A DNA stretch of 64,000 bases from Heminiphilus faecis (lineage in GTDB: Bacteria; Bacteroidota; Bacteroidia; Bacteroidales; Muribaculaceae), in assembly GCF_008728965.1 (NCBI RefSeq), contig NZ_VSMC01000017.1:1-64000 (forward strand). Reading direction: 5' to 3'. The notes under the pieces are model-generated. The model was not told where the DNA came from, made no database searches, and saw only the letters and a program-made list of their open reading frames with translations. Shown here piece after piece: positions 7,294 through 16,039 of this stretch (the stretch's first letter is position 1; each line of letters opens with the position of its first letter). The position numbers and the translations under genes are program-made.

Positions 7294-8856
7294 TTATAAT
7301 GAGGAGATTATCCTATCAAGATCACGGGCGGTTGCTTTGTCATTATTATAGAGCTTTTTGCTTAGTCTTGACTTTATTGTTGAAATGCCGTTCTCGGATT
7401 TACACATTATTTTAGCTATTTCTTTTACGGGAAATCCTAATTTTATTAGGGTTGCAACCCGTCTCTCGTTTATAGAAATGGCTGGTGAAGAGTAAAAAAG
7501 ATTGTAGAATTCAGGATAAGTAATCTTTATTGTTTCGGAAAGTATATCCCATTCTTTTGTTGTGCATTTTCTGGCAGTTTGCACATGATATATGAACGTT
7601 TTGATTTGCTCGTTGTCGGTTAATCGATGTTTAAATGGTATTTTGTCTTTCCGTTTGTGGCATATCTTTTTAAGTGTGACACTTAGCCGTTTCAAGTCGT
7701 TGTGTTTCCCGAGAACCCATATTGTCAAAGATATAATGGCTGCTGTTAAAATAAAGGAGAAAAATACTATTATTTGTAATGGTATCGTATCTGTATTAGC
7801 TGTGTACAAGGGTTTAAAATCATGAATTTTCGTCATAGATGCTTCCATACATCTTGTAATTGATTTGTTGCTCATAAAATATATTGAGTTGGAAAGTAAT
7901 AATGCATGGCCTACATTTTGTTTTGTCGGCCTAACGCTTGCTAATATTGTGGCTGCCTTGGTTGCATCGGGCAATGGAGAACTATTGATCAACCTCTCTA
8001 AGTAAGAGATTGCATTAATTGTATCAGATTTTAATAATGCAGTTTCAGCTGCAACGGACAAATAATTGCCCTTATCTTTTAATGGTATATTTTGAGGTGT
8101 GATAGCCTTTAATATAGAATCCGATTCATCATAGTTACCTGTTAAGTTGTTATATGCGGCTGATGCAATTGCTATTTTGGGTACTGACTTTATATATGAA
8201 CGGTAAATATCTGATCGTAAGGCCGTATTGTGTAGGTGTATAGCTTTGTCTCTTTGTCCTGACCGATGATAAGCTGATGCAAGCAGTTCCGAGCAATGTA
8301 TGATTGAAATGCTATCTTTTGTTTGTTTCGCAAATATTAAAGCCTTACGTAGGTTTTCTGTTTCTTGATTATATAATCCTATACGATTAAACATCTTTGC
8401 AAGTCCCCGATATATATCTTCGCTCAATCGCTCTGAATTTTGTTTAGATTTTGTTTCAAGTGCTTTATGATAATAAAACATAGCTTTTTGTATATCTCCG
8501 AGGTCATTATAGATTTCGCCCCCGTAATAGAAACTATATGATTTAAGAGAATCATTCCAGTGCGCTTTAGAATAGTAATTGATCGTTTTCGATATAAGTT
8601 CATCGTTATAGAACGTCATGCCGTTTTGGTAGGCAATATGTATATATGATAGATTGTAATGAGCAATTTCATCTTGTTCCATCTTCGATCCTTTTTTCGA
8701 CAATATAAGCCATTGTCTGTAGGCACTGTCCGGATATAGATATGCCACTTGAGAGATTATGTCAAGCTCATTATGGATTGAAGACTCGTCCTTTTTGCAT
8801 CCTGCGAGACTGAGTGTTAGCGTACAAAATAAAATAATGTAAGATCTGAGCTTCAT
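7294..8856 (-). CDS. Membrane-anchored TPR lipoprotein with cytoplasmic LuxR-like HTH
   Basis: I place the start at the ATG at 8856, giving 520 residues, because it yields a clean SPII signal (MKLRSYIILFCTLTLSLAGC). The longer open frame begins upstream without a signal. An extracytoplasmic part (about 20-350) contains TPR-like repeats, for example YNDLGDIQKAMFYYHKALE. One transmembrane helix follows at about 357-382, then a cytoplasmic tail with a LuxR-like HTH at about 465-503 (VKEIAKIMCKSENGISTIKSRL). This layout is common in Bacteroidota regulators that link envelope sensing to transcription. The lipidated N-terminus plus an internal membrane helix is unusual, and the signal could instead be an uncleaved anchor. 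Its ligand and targets are unknown. The gene is AT-rich. Confidence 0.8.
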   Translation of the reverse strand: MKLRSYIILFCTLTLSLAGCKKDESSIHNELDIISQVAYLYPDSAYRQWLILSKKGSKMEQDEIAHYNLSYIHIAYQNGMTFYNDELISKTINYYSKAHWNDSLKSYSFYYGGEIYNDLGDIQKAMFYYHKALETKSKQNSERLSEDIYRGLAKMFNRIGLYNQETENLRKALIFAKQTKDSISIIHCSELLASAYHRSGQRDKAIHLHNTALRSDIYRSYIKSVPKIAIASAAYNNLTGNYDESDSILKAITPQNIPLKDKGNYLSVAAETALLKSDTINAISYLERLINSSPLPDATKAATILASVRPTKQNVGHALLLSNSIYFMSNKSITRCMEASMTKIHDFKPLYTANTDTIPLQIIVFFSFILTAAIISLTIWVLGKHNDLKRLSVTLKKICHKRKDKIPFKHRLTDNEQIKTFIYHVQTARKCTTKEWDILSETIKITYPEFYNLFYSSPAISINERRVATLIKLGFPVKEIAKIMCKSENGISTIKSRLSKKLYNNDKATARDLDRIISSL

Positions 8857-9015
8857 TTTAAACGATGATTTATTATATATACTCAAAAATTGGCATGAAC
8901 ACTCACGCACGGTAGTATAAATTTTATAATAAGCGTTTAATGTAGATGAAAGGTATATGAAAACTCATGGCGGAGTTGGTTTGTTTTATACAGAGTAACA
9001 TTAAAGCTTGATTTT

Positions 9016-9867
9016 ATGAAGACAATACGACCCGTGCTCGCTTTCGCGGCTGTAACCACACTTTTATTATCTTCGTGTGTTACCAAGAAAAAATATGCCA
9101 CGTTGCTTGACGATTATAATTCGACCCGTGTGGAACTGGCCGAAGCCAAGGCTTATAATAAAAGTCTTGACGCCATGCTTGAAGAGGCCAAGGCAAACAA
9201 TGCCCAGCTGAAAGAGAACCTTGCGGCTCTTCAGGGCTCTCTGAACCAGAGTATAGCCCAGAACTCGCAGGGCAATGTAAATATATCCAAGCTTGTCGAT
9301 GAGATTAATGCGTCTAACAAGTATATAAAGGAGCTTATCGCGGCCAAGGACAGATCAGACTCGCTCAACATGGTGCTTACCAACAATCTTACTCGTTCGC
9401 TTAGCCGAGATGAGTTGAAAGATGTCGACGTCAAGGTGCTCAAAGGGGTAGTGTACATCTCGCTTGCCGACAATATGCTCTTCAAGACAGGGTCATATGA
9501 TATATCGGACCGCGCTATGGCCACTCTGTCAAAGATAGCCAAGATCATAAAGGATTACAAAGACTATGACGTTATGGTGGAGGGCAATACCGACGATGTG
9601 CCTATATCACGCACCAATATACGAAACAACTGGGATTTGTCGGCCTTACGTGCTTCGTCGGTAGTACAGGTGCTTCAAAACCGCTTCGGAGTTGACCCGT
9701 CGCGTCTGTCTGCTGCCGGACGTGGTGAGTATCGGCCTATCGCAGACAATTCTACCGATAGCGGGCGTCAACGCAACCGCCGTACCGAAATCATCATTAC
9801 TCCTAATCTCGACCAATTTATGGACTTGATTGAAAAAGCACCCGATGATAATACGAACGGCATGTAA
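9016..9867 (+). CDS. OmpA/MotB-family peptidoglycan-binding lipoprotein
   Basis: The 283-residue protein starts with an SPII signal (LLLSSC, lipidated Cys21). A helical, probably coiled-coil segment follows (about 25-110, rich in A, E, K and N). The C-terminal OmpA-like domain (about 150-270) shows EGNTDDVPIS, NWDLSALRASSVVQ and AAGRGEYRPIADN followed by RNRRTEI, the residues that bind diaminopimelate. It probably tethers the outer membrane to peptidoglycan. A shared bidirectional terminator (9881-9905) separates it from the convergent glycosyltransferase gene. Confidence 0.9.
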   Translation: MKTIRPVLAFAAVTTLLLSSCVTKKKYATLLDDYNSTRVELAEAKAYNKSLDAMLEEAKANNAQLKENLAALQGSLNQSIAQNSQGNVNISKLVDEINASNKYIKELIAAKDRSDSLNMVLTNNLTRSLSRDELKDVDVKVLKGVVYISLADNMLFKTGSYDISDRAMATLSKIAKIIKDYKDYDVMVEGNTDDVPISRTNIRNNWDLSALRASSVVQVLQNRFGVDPSRLSAAGRGEYRPIADNSTDSGRQRNRRTEIIITPNLDQFMDLIEKAPDDNTNGM

Positions 9868-9880
9868 TGAAAATCACCCG

Positions 9881-9905
9881 GAATAACCGCCTAAAGCGGT
9901 TATTC
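9881..9905. terminator. Bidirectional terminator between OmpA and GT39 genes
   Basis: A perfect 10-bp stem (GAATAACCGC / GCGGTTATTC) with a 5-nt loop is followed on the plus strand by a run of seven T. The stop codon of the convergent minus-strand gene (9900-9902) lies inside the right arm. Confidence 0.85.
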
Positions 9906-11618
9906 TTTTTTTACAAATTTAAGCAGCAGTACTGGCTGACGTATGTCGGCACTGCGTTTCTTAAAGTGTTTTATCAGGTAGAAGTCATAAGTATCGGCCT
10001 GAGCAGGCAAGAACTTGCGTGCGTCTTCGACCCCGACCAACAGATAACCCGATTGAGTATCATCCAACATCCTGAACGGCTTGATGCGGTCGTTGGTGTA
10101 GTAGTTTGTACCGTAGAAGCGCAACATCGAATTTCCGATATGTGAGTATACATTGCCTTCGGGCTGAAGACGATTGACAGTCGTCGCTATTATGCGGTCG
10201 CTCTTTGCATTAAGTATGCCCGGCTGGTATACGCCTGCAAAAGCCCAATAGAAAACTATGGTCACTGTCAGAGTCATAATAAAAGCGGTTTTTGACGATG
10301 CCTTGCGCAACTTCCATAATGTTACTCCTGCGAGTACAGCCGATAGTTCTACAAGGAGCCATTTTATAATGTTTGTGTACCCTTCAAGTCCTGTGATCAT
10401 GACCGCGTTGTCGAAAGCATGGCGTCCTGACAGGATAGAGTAGGGAAACCAACCGCATTGTATAATCACAAACACTATAAATGCAAGTGCTACGACCGAG
10501 GCAATGACGGCTCCGTATATTTTTATGGAGCGATGATTGTGCCTTATGAGCCATGTTATGTAGTCGGCGATAAACACGGCTATGAATGGATATATGGGCA
10601 GCAGGTATACACTTCGTTTGCTTTCAGGAATGCAATAAAAGACAAATATCAGCAGTATGGTGATGAGTGCATACATGCGAGGTGCATCCATTGACTTAAA
10701 ACTTTTCCACCATTCTCTTATAGGCGCGGCGGCTTTTATGGCGTTTATACGGCGCATAGGTATGAGCGACACCAGTAGCAGCAACGTATAAGGCAGATAA
10801 CCCGACAGTAAGGTGAGAAAGTTGTAGTACATCGGTTTTACATGTGAGGAGTAGCTCATGTTGCCGGTCATGCGTTCTACGTTCTCTTCATGTACAAGGT
10901 CGAGAAACTCCGCGCCCTCCTGTTGATAAGCGGCGTAGTACCATAGAGTGGGAATGATCAGCGGTACCAAAAATGGCAGTATGAGTTTTACCACGACACG
11001 CCAGAATTTCTCGCCGCGAATAAGCATGAATGTGAATATCACGGCAAGAGGAAGCACTACGGCCACCGGACCTTTTGTAAGCACACCGCCGCTCATCATG
11101 ATTACTGCAAGCCATGGCAAGCCTTTAAGACCTCGTTCCCAATATGTATAAAGAGAGAATAATGCCCCGGTTATGAAGAATGTGAGCAGCATATCAACCC
11201 GACATGCCATGCCAGCCCTATACACTTCAAAAGCGGTAAGAGTTATAAGCCCGGCTGCAAAAGCATGGGTCCATGATATGCGGCGTTTGAAAAAGCCGTA
11301 ACACCACAATATCATTCCTATGAGCGCAAGTGCCGACGGCAACCGTGACAAGTATTCGGTTACATGGCCGTGTATAAGCGAAAATATCGCTATGCACCAT
11401 GCCATGAACGGGGGTTTGTATGGTATTTCATCGCCGTTGCTTTCAGGCAGAATCCAGTCGCCGGTATTAAGCATCGATACCGCTACGATGGCCTCGCGAG
11501 GTTCTCCTTTGGAGTAAAAGAGGGTTTCACCGAGAAATGGCAATAATGTCACGGCCGCAATGGCAGCAAGTATGAAATATGAATTTCGCGGTGTAAGGCG
11601 AAATGAGATTGACTTCAT
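9900..11618 (-). CDS. ArnT/PMT-like integral membrane glycosyltransferase (GT39/GT83 type)
   Basis: The 572-residue protein has many hydrophobic helices (about 11-12) and an early acidic loop (GEPREAIVAVSML) like the donor-site loop of ArnT and protein mannosyltransferases. Further signs are the ARG-like segment AGMACRVDMLLTFF and VLTKGPVAVVLPL. Such GT-C enzymes move a sugar from a polyprenyl-phosphate carrier to lipid A, protein or glycan in the periplasm. The acceptor is unknown. The GT2 enzyme at 1442-2224 could supply a donor, although the genes are not adjacent. A -7 box lies at 11657-11664. Confidence 0.82.
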   Translation of the reverse strand: MKSISFRLTPRNSYFILAAIAAVTLLPFLGETLFYSKGEPREAIVAVSMLNTGDWILPESNGDEIPYKPPFMAWCIAIFSLIHGHVTEYLSRLPSALALIGMILWCYGFFKRRISWTHAFAAGLITLTAFEVYRAGMACRVDMLLTFFITGALFSLYTYWERGLKGLPWLAVIMMSGGVLTKGPVAVVLPLAVIFTFMLIRGEKFWRVVVKLILPFLVPLIIPTLWYYAAYQQEGAEFLDLVHEENVERMTGNMSYSSHVKPMYYNFLTLLSGYLPYTLLLLVSLIPMRRINAIKAAAPIREWWKSFKSMDAPRMYALITILLIFVFYCIPESKRSVYLLPIYPFIAVFIADYITWLIRHNHRSIKIYGAVIASVVALAFIVFVIIQCGWFPYSILSGRHAFDNAVMITGLEGYTNIIKWLLVELSAVLAGVTLWKLRKASSKTAFIMTLTVTIVFYWAFAGVYQPGILNAKSDRIIATTVNRLQPEGNVYSHIGNSMLRFYGTNYYTNDRIKPFRMLDDTQSGYLLVGVEDARKFLPAQADTYDFYLIKHFKKRSADIRQPVLLLKFVKKE

Positions 11619-11656
11619 GAAATGGGATTTATTAGTCTAAATGTCCTTATTTTTTG

Positions 11657-11664
11657 CAAAAATA
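11657..11664 (-). promoter_or_regulatory. -7 box for the GT39-like gene
   Basis: Minus-strand TATTTTTG at 11664-11657 matches TAnnTTTG and lies 38 nt before the start codon. Confidence 0.55.
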
Positions 11665-11702
11665 GGAAATATTTTGTGGCGAATCCATAGAAACGAAAAT
11701 AA

Positions 11703-11734
11703 TTTGTTTCGTAAACGCCTAATTTGTAAATTTG
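11703..11734 (+). promoter_or_regulatory. Promoter for the fumarase gene
   Basis: TTTG at 11703-11706 (-33) and TAAATTTG at 11727-11734 (-7) are separated by 20 bp, a textbook Bacteroidota arrangement. The leader is about 35 nt. Confidence 0.75.
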
Positions 11735-11772
11735 CATCAATGTAATAACATAATAATCGACAATTTTTAGAT

Positions 11773-13422
11773 ATGGCACAAAAACCGTTTGTATATCAGG
11801 AGCCGTTCCCTATGTCGCATGATACGACAGAGTACTATCATCTGACCTCTGACTACGTCAGAACAGAAACGTTTGACGGCCACGAAATGCTTGTAGTGGA
11901 GCCTGAGGCTTTGCGTGTACTTGCCCGGCAGGCTACTCACGATAATGCTTTCATGTTGCGTCGTGAGCACAATTCCATGGTAGCCAAGATTCTCAGTGAT
12001 CCCGAAGCTAGTGAAAACGACAAGTTCGTGGCTTTGACCATGCTGCGCAATGCCGAGATTGCCGCTAAAGGCCAGTTGCCTTTCTGTCAGGATACAGGTA
12101 CTGCTATCGTGATAGGAAAGAAAGGCCAGAATGTATATACCGGCGGTGGCGATGAGGAACAATTGTCGCACGGAGTGTATGACACATATACCGGTTGCAA
12201 TCTGCGTTATTCGCAGAATGCACCTCTGAACATGTATGACGAGGTGAACACCGGCTGCAATCTTCCTGCGCAGATTGACCTTTATGCCGTGGACGGCGAC
12301 GAATATAAATTCCTCTTTGTCGCTAAGGGAGGCGGTTCGGCCAACAAGACATATCTTTATCAGGAGACCAAAGCTCTGCTCAATCCCGAGAAGCTGGTGC
12401 CTTTCTTGGTCGAGAAGATGAAGTCGCTCGGCACTGCGGCTTGTCCTCCTTACCATATAGCGTTTGTCATCGGCGGCACTTCGGCCGAGATGAACCTTGC
12501 CACTGTCAAGAAGGCTTCAGTAAAGTATTATGATAATCTTCCTACAAGCGGCAACGAATACGGCCGTGCGTTCCGCGATGTGGAACTTGAACAGACTCTT
12601 CTTAAAGAAGCGCAGAAGATAGGGCTCGGCGCACAGTTCGGCGGTAAGTATTTTGCTCACGACATACGTGTCATCCGACTCCCGCGTCACGGCGCTTCTT
12701 GTCCGGTAGGTCTTGGTGTAAGCTGTTCGGCTGACCGCAATGTCAAGGCCAAGATTAACAAAGAGGGTCTCTGGATTGAAAAACTCGATACCAACCCCGG
12801 CGAACTCATTCCCGATTCGCTGCGTAATAAAGGTGAAGGCGATGTCGTGAAGATTGATCTCAACCGTCCTATGCCCGAGATACTTGCAGAATTGACAAAA
12901 TATCCCGTATCGACACGCCTGTCGCTTAACGGTACTATTATTGTAGGCCGTGACATAGCCCATGCCAAGATAAAAGAACGTCTTGACCGTGGCGAGCCGA
13001 TGCCTGACTATCTGAAAGATCATCCGATTTATTACGCAGGACCTGCAAAGACTCCGGCAGGAATGCCTTCAGGCTCTTTCGGACCCACTACCGCAGGACG
13101 TATGGACTCTTATGTTGACCAATTCCAAGCCGCAGGTGGCTCGATGGTCATGATTGCCAAAGGCAACCGCAGCAAGCAGGTGACCGATGCCTGCCACAAG
13201 CACGGAGGCTTCTATCTCGGAAGTATCGGCGGCCCGGCTGCTATACTCGCCCACGACAGTATAAAGAAAGTGGAATGCCTCGAGTATCCAGAACTCGGTA
13301 TGGAGGCAATCTGGAAGATTGAAGTTGAAAACTTCCCCGCTTTCATCCTCGTCGATGACAAAGGCAACGACTTCTTCACCGAAATAGCACAGCGTTGTCA
13401 AGGCTGTCCAGTGGCGAAATAA
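11773..13422 (+). CDS. Class I fumarate hydratase (iron-sulfur, anaerobic type)
   Basis: The 549-residue enzyme interconverts fumarate and malate. Three cysteines in conserved settings fit the [4Fe-4S] ligands: C105 in [10 protein letters not shown]224 in AACPPYH and C318 in GVSCSADRN. Their 119 and 94 residue spacing agrees with what I recall for the Leishmania enzyme. KGNRSKQV and GGPAAILA near the C-terminus are also typical. It is oxygen-sensitive and suits an anaerobe. In the reductive branch that ends in succinate it works with malate dehydrogenase, encoded at 50314-51249. It stands alone between its own promoter and a terminator at 13461-13492. Confidence 0.94.
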   Translation: MAQKPFVYQEPFPMSHDTTEYYHLTSDYVRTETFDGHEMLVVEPEALRVLARQATHDNAFMLRREHNSMVAKILSDPEASENDKFVALTMLRNAEIAAKGQLPFCQDTGTAIVIGKKGQNVYTGGGDEEQLSHGVYDTYTGCNLRYSQNAPLNMYDEVNTGCNLPAQIDLYAVDGDEYKFLFVAKGGGSANKTYLYQETKALLNPEKLVPFLVEKMKSLGTAACPPYHIAFVIGGTSAEMNLATVKKASVKYYDNLPTSGNEYGRAFRDVELEQTLLKEAQKIGLGAQFGGKYFAHDIRVIRLPRHGASCPVGLGVSCSADRNVKAKINKEGLWIEKLDTNPGELIPDSLRNKGEGDVVKIDLNRPMPEILAELTKYPVSTRLSLNGTIIVGRDIAHAKIKERLDRGEPMPDYLKDHPIYYAGPAKTPAGMPSGSFGPTTAGRMDSYVDQFQAAGGSMVMIAKGNRSKQVTDACHKHGGFYLGSIGGPAAILAHDSIKKVECLEYPELGMEAIWKIEVENFPAFILVDDKGNDFFTEIAQRCQGCPVAK

Positions 13423-13460
13423 GATTATTAAACGCTTGGATAGAAAACTTATATCTGTCA

Positions 13461-13492
13461 ATAAGCATGGTGCCTTTCGGTGCCATGCTTAT
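13461..13492 (+). terminator. Terminator after fumarase
   Basis: ATAAGCATGG (13461-13470) pairs with CCATGCTTAT (13483-13492). Two wobble and two GC pairs extend the stem to 14 bp around a TTTC loop. Confidence 0.75.
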
Positions 13493-13516
13493 TAGTTTAT
13501 ATGGTACAAAGTAGTA

Positions 13517-14515
13517 ATGTATAGATACAAACAGATTATTGCTGTAATAGCTTTTGCTATAATTCCTCTCCTGACAATAGGGTCGGGTGCTTCATGTGGC
13601 ATCTATCGTCATGAGGCTGACGCATTTTTGACGACATTTCCCGAGAACATGCAGAGACGTCAGACCGAAGCTATTCGTCGGGCGATGATTGGAAAAAGCG
13701 ATTCTCTTGATGCGATAAGAATGTCGCGTGACATCCCTGCGGAGTTGCCCGCAGGAGTGACTCGCAGACCGATAGGGCACAACATGGCTTTGTTCCGGAG
13801 TGAGAGCTATGATAACGATACAATACCTTTGCTGCTGTATATTCACGGGGGCGGATGGACAATAGGGAGCATAAATAGCTGTTCGCGTTTTTGTTCTCAA
13901 TTGGCTGTCAACGGTATTGCAGTTCTGGCGGTGGATTATCGGCTTGCTCCCGAACATCCTTATCCTGAAGGCCTGAATGACTGTATAGATGCAGCTAAAA
14001 TCGCCGCGGACAGTCTTGACCGGTGGAAATGCCGCGGCATAGTTTTGGGTGGCGACAGTTCCGGTGGAAATCTTGCCATAGCTACTGCGTTGAGTTTTCC
14101 AGACAATGCGTTCAACGGTCTGGCCGTTTTTTATCCAGTGATCAAGGCTTATGCCGACAATTCTTCAAGCTGGCAAAAATACGGGTCCGGATTCGGACTC
14201 GACAGTGAGTTGATGGAAGCGTTCAATGGCGCATATACCTCTGATATATATAATCCGATGGTATCACCGGCCATGGCTTCTGACAATGATTTGAGAAAAT
14301 TGTCGCCCATACTAATAATAGCCGCTGAACGTGACATACTGAAAGATCAAGGTCAGGAATTTGCAACTCGTTTAAGGCTGTTGGGCAATGATGTGCGTTA
14401 CGATATGCTCCCCAATACGGTTCATTTATTTATAACGGTCCCGGGGCAGACAGCAGCATTCGATTATGCAGTGTCCGCGGCATCAGGATTTATTTCAGAA
14501 ATCGTTGCTCAATAA
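13517..14515 (+). CDS. Secreted alpha/beta-hydrolase esterase (HSL family)
   Basis: The 332-residue protein begins with a signal segment ending GSGASC, which may be an SPII site (Cys27) or an ordinary signal peptide. The oxyanion motif HGGGW lies at 110-114, and GDSSGG at 179-184 carries the nucleophile S181. The catalytic acid is probably in AAERDIL and the histidine in NTVHLF. These marks place it in the hormone-sensitive-lipase-like esterases, which hydrolyse short acyl esters. The natural substrate is unknown. It ends 25 bp before the likely start of the GrpB-like gene. Confidence 0.85.
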   Translation: MYRYKQIIAVIAFAIIPLLTIGSGASCGIYRHEADAFLTTFPENMQRRQTEAIRRAMIGKSDSLDAIRMSRDIPAELPAGVTRRPIGHNMALFRSESYDNDTIPLLLYIHGGGWTIGSINSCSRFCSQLAVNGIAVLAVDYRLAPEHPYPEGLNDCIDAAKIAADSLDRWKCRGIVLGGDSSGGNLAIATALSFPDNAFNGLAVFYPVIKAYADNSSSWQKYGSGFGLDSELMEAFNGAYTSDIYNPMVSPAMASDNDLRKLSPILIIAAERDILKDQGQEFATRLRLLGNDVRYDMLPNTVHLFITVPGQTAAFDYAVSAASGFISEIVAQ

Positions 14516-14540
14516 TGGATCATGTCGCATACTAATACAG

Positions 14541-15149
14541 ATGATTGAAATGAAACCACACGGTAGCTCAAACAGTAAATCCTTTAAAGACATGACATTG
14601 GAGGAACTATGGATATTGTTTCCAATTGTTTTGACTCCGCATCAGCCGCAGTGGGCTGACCGGGCTCAGGAAGAGATTGAGGCACTGTCGGAAATCCTGA
14701 CAGGATACGCTCCGGTCATCAGTCATATCGGAAGTACCGCAATACCCTGTATTCAGGCTAAACCGATAATTGATATTCTCGTCGAAATCGCGCCCGAAAC
14801 CGACTGGCAGCGTATAAGGTCGGAAATGATAGAGGCGGGATATATATGTATGTCTTCATCTGAACGCCGCATGAGTTTCAACAAGGGGTATACTCCGGAA
14901 GGCTATGCGGAAAGGGTGTTTCATATTCATGTCCATGCTGTAGGTGATAATGACGAAATTCTATTTCGTGACTATCTTAGAGATCATCCGGCAGTTGCCC
15001 GAGAATATGAGGCGTTGAAACTAAGTCTTTTGCCACGATATAAAAATGACAGAGACGGCTACACGGAAGCCAAGTCGGACTTTGTAAGAGCAGTAGTCGA
15101 TGATGCCCGAAAACAACAATGTTACTCAAGCCGGAGTCCCCGACATTGA
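14541..15149 (+). CDS. GrpB/UPF0157-family protein (nucleotidyltransferase fold)
   Basis: I start this gene at the ATG at 14541 (202 residues), because the longer open frame would overlap the esterase and adds no conserved sequence. SHIGSTAIPCIQAKPIIDILVE (the GSTA-P-KPIID core) is the hallmark of the GrpB/UPF0157 family, which has a nucleotidyltransferase-like fold. FHIHVHAVGD and the FRDYLRDHP segment are also typical. Its biochemical role is not established. The last few residues look like an unconserved extension. Confidence 0.8.
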   Translation: MIEMKPHGSSNSKSFKDMTLEELWILFPIVLTPHQPQWADRAQEEIEALSEILTGYAPVISHIGSTAIPCIQAKPIIDILVEIAPETDWQRIRSEMIEAGYICMSSSERRMSFNKGYTPEGYAERVFHIHVHAVGDNDEILFRDYLRDHPAVAREYEALKLSLLPRYKNDRDGYTEAKSDFVRAVVDDARKQQCYSSRSPRH

Positions 15150-15220
15150 TAGCTTCCGGAGAAGCATGCTGTCGAAGATGTCCCGTAGTACCGAAACTCC
15201 CGAGTACCTGAATATGAATT

Positions 15221-16039
15221 ATGACAATGGTTGATCCTAAACATCCGCGAGGCCGATATACAGGCTTGACTGCGCTGAAGCCTATGTATGTTCTTATTAC
15301 CGAGTGTGGCAAGGAGCGTACGAGTAATGTCACCGTTGCTCGAATTATGCAAGCCGTTTATGAGATTGACTCTAACGAGTATGTTACACTTGAAAAGTGT
15401 ATGCCTATAAGAGTTGTGCGTGAAGCGGAGTTTTTTGCCATAAGTTTTTATAAAGATTCCCGCATTGCGGCATATTTCAGGGTCGGTAAAAATATATTGA
15501 GGATGGTCCGCAGCGGCTTCTCGGTAGAAAATGCGGCCGATGTGATGTGCGATTTCTTCCAGCGGTGCAAAATTCCGGATGTACATACATGGACGTATGA
15601 GGAATTGAGGTCTGCGCCACAAAATGAGGAATCAAGCCTTACTGTAGATGGTGAGAATTTCAGATATTTCGGTTGCTCTGATGTTATGGCAGCTCTTGAA
15701 AATATTATAGAAGGCAAATCAAAATGGCTTCTGCATGACTTCACGGGCAGGGATGGCGGCTATATGAATATTCGCCGTTGTGTAGATGCAGGCGGCTTGA
15801 CAAAATATAAGGTGGAATTGGTGCAATGGATGGAGCCCAGACCTGCAGGGTACCATATTGTCATATCTGACGTTGCTCTTTTGCGTCGTTGGCTTTGGGA
15901 TTTTGCCACGGAACGCAACTACCCCGGGAATCTTTCCGAATGGGAGGAATTCAACGTGGAGGATCATTTCCGGCGATTGGTTTTCAGGTTTTTAGGTGAA
16001 GGTGATAATTTAAATAAGGAAGATTACGATGAACGGTAA
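15221..16039 (+). CDS. Protein of unknown function paired with a Sel1-repeat protein
   Basis: I do not recognise this 272-residue protein. It has no signal peptide or membrane helix, so it is probably cytoplasmic. It is mixed alpha/beta in appearance, with many aromatic residues and a very acidic C-terminus. The ATG at 15221 is used; a second at 15227 is equally possible. Its last 11 bases overlap the Sel1-repeat gene, so the two are translationally coupled and probably act together. Confidence 0.65.
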   Translation: MTMVDPKHPRGRYTGLTALKPMYVLITECGKERTSNVTVARIMQAVYEIDSNEYVTLEKCMPIRVVREAEFFAISFYKDSRIAAYFRVGKNILRMVRSGFSVENAADVMCDFFQRCKIPDVHTWTYEELRSAPQNEESSLTVDGENFRYFGCSDVMAALENIIEGKSKWLLHDFTGRDGGYMNIRRCVDAGGLTKYKVELVQWMEPRPAGYHIVISDVALLRRWLWDFATERNYPGNLSEWEEFNVEDHFRRLVFRFLGEGDNLNKEDYDER

